A DNA stretch of 64,000 nucleotides, taken from CAXXOK01 sp963675365 (GTDB lineage: Bacteria > Bacillota > Clostridia > Christensenellales > Aristaeellaceae). Shown here one piece after another: positions 60,969 through 64,000 of the stretch. The stretch's first letter is position 1; each line of letters starts with the position of its first letter. The translations under genes were made by a program, and so were the position numbers. Below the pieces are notes generated by a model. That model worked only from the letters and a program-made list of their open reading frames with translations. It was not told the DNA's origin and did not search any database. The stretch spans positions 1,364,001-1,428,000 of the forward strand of contig CAXXVA010000003.1 of the NCBI GenBank assembly GCA_963675365.2, written 5' to 3'.

Positions 60969-62866
60969 ATGCTTATCCCGGAGCCGGGCAGGTGAAGATC
61001 GACGGCGGATTTCTTGGGCATTATATGGATATGATCATGCGAAAGGCGCTGCCGTATCAGTGGCGGGTTCTCAACAGCGAGACGGTTGAAAACCCTACCG
61101 TACACAATTTTCGCATCGCAGCCGGCGAGCAAACCGGCGCGTTCGCAGGCGTTCCATATCAGGATACCGATTTAGCCAAATGGCTGGACGCCGCGGGGTG
61201 CGCGCTGGCAAACGGACAGCATCCGGAACTGGAAGCGCTTGCGGATTCCGCCATCGCAACCGTCGTGAAGGCGCAGGATGACGACGGATACTTGGATACC
61301 TATTATCAGCTGGTATGTCCCGACCAAAAGTGGACAGATCCCGCTTCGCACGAATTATATTGCTTCGGCCATATGATCGAGGCAGGCGTATCCTACAGCG
61401 AAGGCACGGGCAAGCGCGCGCTGCTGGATGTTGCCTGTCGGCTTGCGGATCATGTGGAGCGGGTTTTCGGTCCCCGGGAGGGACAAATACACGGATACCT
61501 GGGCCACGAGATTATTGAGATGGCGCTTGTCCGGCTGGCCCTGCATACCGGGCGGGACAGGTATCTGCGGCTGGCGGAATGGTTTATTCATGCCCGGCGC
61601 GATACACCCGGCGCGTTTTACCGGAGCGAACGCAGGGAAGGAAACCCTCTGGATTACGGCAGCTGGGGATGGGGAGACCCGGATCGCGAGCTTTCCAGCT
61701 ATGAGCATGTCACGGGCCATGCGGTGCGGGCAGCGTACCTGTACTGCGGTATGGCCGATGTCGCCCGCCTGACGAACGACGGGGCAATGCTCGGGCACTG
61801 CGGCAAACTGTTCCGGGAGATCACGCAAAAGCAGATGTATATACACGGCGGCATCGGAACCACGGCGGTGCTGGAAGCGTATACCTATCCCTATGACCTT
61901 CCCAACGACACCCTGTATGCGGAGACCTGCGCCTCCATAGGGCTCAGTTTTTTTGCGCAGCGAATGACCCAGGCGGAGGTGGACAGCCATTATGCCGATG
62001 CTATAGAGCGCTGCATATACAACATCCTGCCCGCCGCCGTATCCCAAAGCGGCGAAGGGTATTTTTACGTCAACCCCCTGCAGATGAATGCGGAAGCATG
62101 CCGGTTGAATCCATTGAAAACCCATGTGAAACCGCAACGGCAGGCATGGTTCGAATGCGCCTGCTGCCCGCCGAACCTGGCCCGTTTTTTCGCGTCGCTG
62201 CCGCGATACCTGTACACCTATACCGGTACCGCGGTGGCCGTGCACCAGTATGCGCAAAGCAGCGCTTCTTTTGCGTTGGACGGCGGCAAGGTAACGATCC
62301 GGCAGATTACAGAGTATCCGTTTGACGGTGAGATTCGCATTTCGGCGGAACAGGAAGCTCCTTTTCCGATGGAGCTGGTGCTGCGAATCCCCGGATGGTG
62401 CGCCCGCTGGGCCTTGCGCGATGCGCACGGCAAAGCAATCGCATGCAAGCCGGAAAACGGGTATATCCGTATCCCCTTATGCGGATCCGGAAGCTTTGCC
62501 CTTTCACTGGCCATTGAGCCGCAATTCGTGCAAGCAAACCGGCAAGTCCGCGCAGACGCCGGGCTGGTTGCCCTGCAGCGCGGACCCATGGTCTATTGTA
62601 TCGAACAAGCGGATAACGGTGAATGGCTGGAAAACATTTCGGTTCCTCCACAAACAGCGATCCGGGAAGAATCCCGCTGCGATGTGGAGGGGTTTGGCAG
62701 ATATCCGGCGCTGCATTTAAATGGAACAACCGATGCTTCCCAATTGCAAACAGAACTGTATTTCCCGATCGCGGTGCGGCGGGCGGCGGAAATCACAGCC
62801 ATCCCCTACTGCCTTTGGGGGCAACGCGAGCCAGGTGAAATGCTGGTGTGGATGCGCCGTATATAA
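60965..62866 (+). CDS. GH127 beta-L-arabinofuranosidase
   Basis: This 633-residue GH127 enzyme has the zinc-site residues E320, C322 (AETCAS), C400 and C401 (CACCPPNL), with the same spacing as in the enzyme at 46213 and in HypBA1. The N-terminus (KALPYQWRVLN and YQDTDLAKWLDAAG) and C-terminal sandwich (LVLRIPGWCARW) are complete. It is cytoplasmic and the final gene of the importer/YesNM operon, overlapping YesM by four bases. I see no terminator directly after it. The next 40 bases lead into a fragment of another GH127 gene on the opposite strand. Confidence 0.95.
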   Translation: MNAYPGAGQVKIDGGFLGHYMDMIMRKALPYQWRVLNSETVENPTVHNFRIAAGEQTGAFAGVPYQDTDLAKWLDAAGCALANGQHPELEALADSAIATVVKAQDDDGYLDTYYQLVCPDQKWTDPASHELYCFGHMIEAGVSYSEGTGKRALLDVACRLADHVERVFGPREGQIHGYLGHEIIEMALVRLALHTGRDRYLRLAEWFIHARRDTPGAFYRSERREGNPLDYGSWGWGDPDRELSSYEHVTGHAVRAAYLYCGMADVARLTNDGAMLGHCGKLFREITQKQMYIHGGIGTTAVLEAYTYPYDLPNDTLYAETCASIGLSFFAQRMTQAEVDSHYADAIERCIYNILPAAVSQSGEGYFYVNPLQMNAEACRLNPLKTHVKPQRQAWFECACCPPNLARFFASLPRYLYTYTGTAVAVHQYAQSSASFALDGGKVTIRQITEYPFDGEIRISAEQEAPFPMELVLRIPGWCARWALRDAHGKAIACKPENGYIRIPLCGSGSFALSLAIEPQFVQANRQVRADAGLVALQRGPMVYCIEQADNGEWLENISVPPQTAIREESRCDVEGFGRYPALHLNGTTDASQLQTELYFPIAVRRAAEITAIPYCLWGQREPGEMLVWMRRI

Positions 62867-62902
62867 CCGTATTTTTCATATGCATTCCGCCTGTGTTTCC
62901 TA

Positions 62903-63106
62903 TGCGGATCCGGCGGCTTCCAGCCATTTATACAGGTCGCTGTCCTACCACATGGTACCGCGGTATTCCCCTGCTCCTATGGCAGCATTGCGGAAATTGA
63001 CCACGGAATAGCTGGGCTCGGCATCATCCACGTTATCGTTGAGCACTTCCCATTGGAACGGCAGCATGATTTGCCTCACCAGCGTTATATATTCATTGAT
63101 TTGCAT
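62903..63106 (-). pseudogene. N-terminal fragment of a GH127/DUF1680 gene
   Basis: Read on the minus strand from an ATG at 63106, the sequence encodes MQINEYITLVRQIMLPFQWE and continues with VLNDNVDDAEPSYSVVNFRNAA, closely resembling residues about 21-55 of the GH127 enzyme at 46213 (LNDQVEGAEPSYCMRNFRVAA). An in-frame TAG at 62945 replaces the glutamine expected in the (F/Y)QDSDLYKWLEAAG segment. Homology continues through that segment to a second TAG at 62900. The remaining 90 per cent of the gene is missing, so this is a stub left by deletion. Confidence 0.8.
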
Positions 63107-63120
63107 CGTATTCACTTTCC

Positions 63121-63200
63121 TTACTTGAAAAACACCACAGCCGCTTCATCTGTTTCCAGTACAACGCGGATTCGAACGGCTCCGTCGGTAAGATTTTATA
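63121..63200 (-). pseudogene. C-terminal stub of an unidentified gene, cut by the IS end
   Basis: On the minus strand the frame ending in TAA at 63121-63123 reads LTDGAVRIRVVLETDEAAVV and two or three further residues. It looks like the natural C-terminus of a beta-sandwich domain and stops 14 bases before the GH127 fragment, as in an operon. It is interrupted on its 5' side at the boundary of the insertion sequence. I cannot name the family from about 24 residues. Confidence 0.45.
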
Positions 63201-64000
63201 TGAGGTGCACCCATAAATTGGTCCAGGATCCGAGTTAAAAATCGAAGGTACTAAACAGCGATTTCGGCTTGTTTCCTGGCAAAATCGGCTGGTGTAAGGT
63301 ATGTTAGTGAAGAGTGAGGACGAAGCTCATTGTAGTCGTCTTTCCATCGTCCTATCTTATCCCTGGCATCTGACAGGGATAAAAACCAATTCGTGTTCAG
63401 GCATTCATCCCGAAAGCTTCCGTTGAAAGATTCAATAATCGCGTTATCTGTCGGTGTTCCCGGCCTCGAGTAATCCAGCTGAATATGGTTGAAGTATGCC
63501 CACGCGTCCAGAGCCTTGGAGATAAATTCGGGACCATTGTCTACTTTGATTCGCTGCGGTAATCCTTTGGTCTTTCTGACCTGATCCAGTACGTTTGCCA
63601 CAACTTCTCCTGTGATGCTCTTATCTACATGCAGTGCCAAGCATTCTCGGCTGTACAGGTCAATCAAGGTCAGCGTCCGGAACCTTTTCCCATTATAAAA
63701 CTGATCACTGACAAAGTCCATCGCCCAGCATTCATTGAGGGTGTTAGGCAGTACCGTTGATGGGATTCTGTTTACACTTTTTAAGCGTTTCTTTGTCTTG
63801 CGACGCAGGTTCAGTCCCTCTTCACGATACAGTCTGTACACTCGCTTGTGATTGATATGCCAGCCTTCTCGAAGTAGCAACACATGAATACGGCGATACC
63901 CGTACCGGATCCGCACTTCTGCAATCTCTCGTATTCGCATTCTCAACTGGGCCTGCTGATCCTTGACCGATTGATATCGATAGGCATTCCGATATATTTT
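63201..64000 (-). mobile_element. IS3-family insertion sequence, right end, continuing past the window
   Basis: The element contains the transposase gene below. Its likely terminal inverted repeat is 63201-63225, beginning TGAGGTGCACCC, about 25 bases outside the transposase stop, the usual layout in IS3-family (IS150-like) elements. The other end lies beyond position 64000, so the repeat cannot be confirmed by comparison. It interrupts the 5' side of a decayed gene. Confidence 0.75.
63251..64000 (-). CDS. IS3-family transposase OrfB (partial)
   Basis: The C-terminal 249 codons of a transposase are present, and the frame stays open to the window edge, so the start is outside. A helix-turn-helix-like region (YGYRRIHVLLLREGWHINHKRV) precedes the integrase core. 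The DDE residues are visible in WAMDFVSD, VDNGPEFIS and NAIIESFNGSFRDE. The family's usual end, YNELRPHSSLTYLTPADFA, is intact. The visible part has no damage, so it may be active if OrfA and the other end are intact. Confidence 0.93.
   Translation of the reverse strand, partial: KIYRNAYRYQSVKDQQAQLRMRIREIAEVRIRYGYRRIHVLLLREGWHINHKRVYRLYREEGLNLRRKTKKRLKSVNRIPSTVLPNTLNECWAMDFVSDQFYNGKRFRTLTLIDLYSRECLALHVDKSITGEVVANVLDQVRKTKGLPQRIKVDNGPEFISKALDAWAYFNHIQLDYSRPGTPTDNAIIESFNGSFRDECLNTNWFLSLSDARDKIGRWKDDYNELRPHSSLTYLTPADFARKQAEIAV

Noticed and set aside
63201..64000. Composite transposon or prophage end
   Set aside because: Only one IS3-type transposase is visible and there is no integrase, phage or conjugation gene. 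A single insertion sequence explains the data.

Overview
The window looks like chromosomal DNA of an anaerobic, probably gut-dwelling Bacillota (Clostridia, perhaps Christensenellales- or Oscillospirales-like). The evidence is strong AGGAGG-type ribosome sites, YesM/YesN two-component pairs, CUT1 sugar importers with no ATPase of their own, a glycyl radical enzyme with its activase, GH127-family enzymes, and roughly balanced but patchy base composition. The lineage is inferred from gene content only. I see no rRNA, tRNA, CRISPR array or phage gene.

Nearly the whole window is a patchwork of carbohydrate-utilisation modules. (1) About 0.4-20.9 kb is a fructan or fructose-anhydride locus. On the minus strand lie a two-component pair, an MtlD-type dehydrogenase, a PfkB kinase, a GH172 enzyme, an ABC importer (two permeases and a binding protein) and a LacI regulator. 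Upstream of these is a four-gene operon: a large (alpha/alpha)6-barrel protein with a GH32-derived front half, a zinc alcohol dehydrogenase, a glycyl radical enzyme and its activase. A divergent GH32 beta-fructosidase faces that operon. Four matching CG-centred operators tie these units into one LacI regulon, three of them abutting near-consensus promoters. (2) At 20.9-21.9 kb is a gene-free AT-rich stretch with two C-rich double tracts and a decanucleotide repeat array next to an inverted repeat. It ends exactly where a truncated GH106 gene begins. (3) At 21.9-30.7 kb are two decayed rhamnosidase genes (GH106 and GH78), then an intact GH42 galactosidase, a GH43-like propeller protein and an AraC regulator.

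(4) At 30.9-35.9 kb is a plus-strand operon: a divergent DUF1680 enzyme, two permeases (the second frameshifted) and a binding protein, closed by a clear terminator. (5) At 36.1-42.4 kb is a minus-strand LplB/LplC-type importer with a clan-A glycoside hydrolase and an AraC regulator. (6) At 42.5-54.2 kb is an L-arabinose locus: LacI regulator, importer, GH51, GH127, GH51, AraD and AraA, but no ribulokinase. A perfect TTGACA-17-TATAAT promoter with an overlapping operator drives it. (7) At 54.7-62.9 kb is a plus-strand operon with importer, YesN, YesM and another GH127. (8) At 62.9-64.0 kb are stubs of a further GH127 gene and of an unidentified gene, cut by the end of an IS3-family element that runs off the window.

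The working picture is a specialist in plant-derived L-arabinofuranosides and fructose oligomers. It imports oligosaccharides through five importers that must share an ATPase encoded elsewhere, cleaves them in the cytoplasm with signal-less glycosidases, and feeds fructose-6-phosphate and xylulose-5-phosphate to central metabolism. The rhamnose branch is being lost. The most unusual part is the glycyl-radical-enzyme operon inside the fructan regulon, whose substrate I cannot name from sequence. A second general pattern is a strong hairpin directly after the binding-protein gene in all four importer operons where that gene precedes the permeases.
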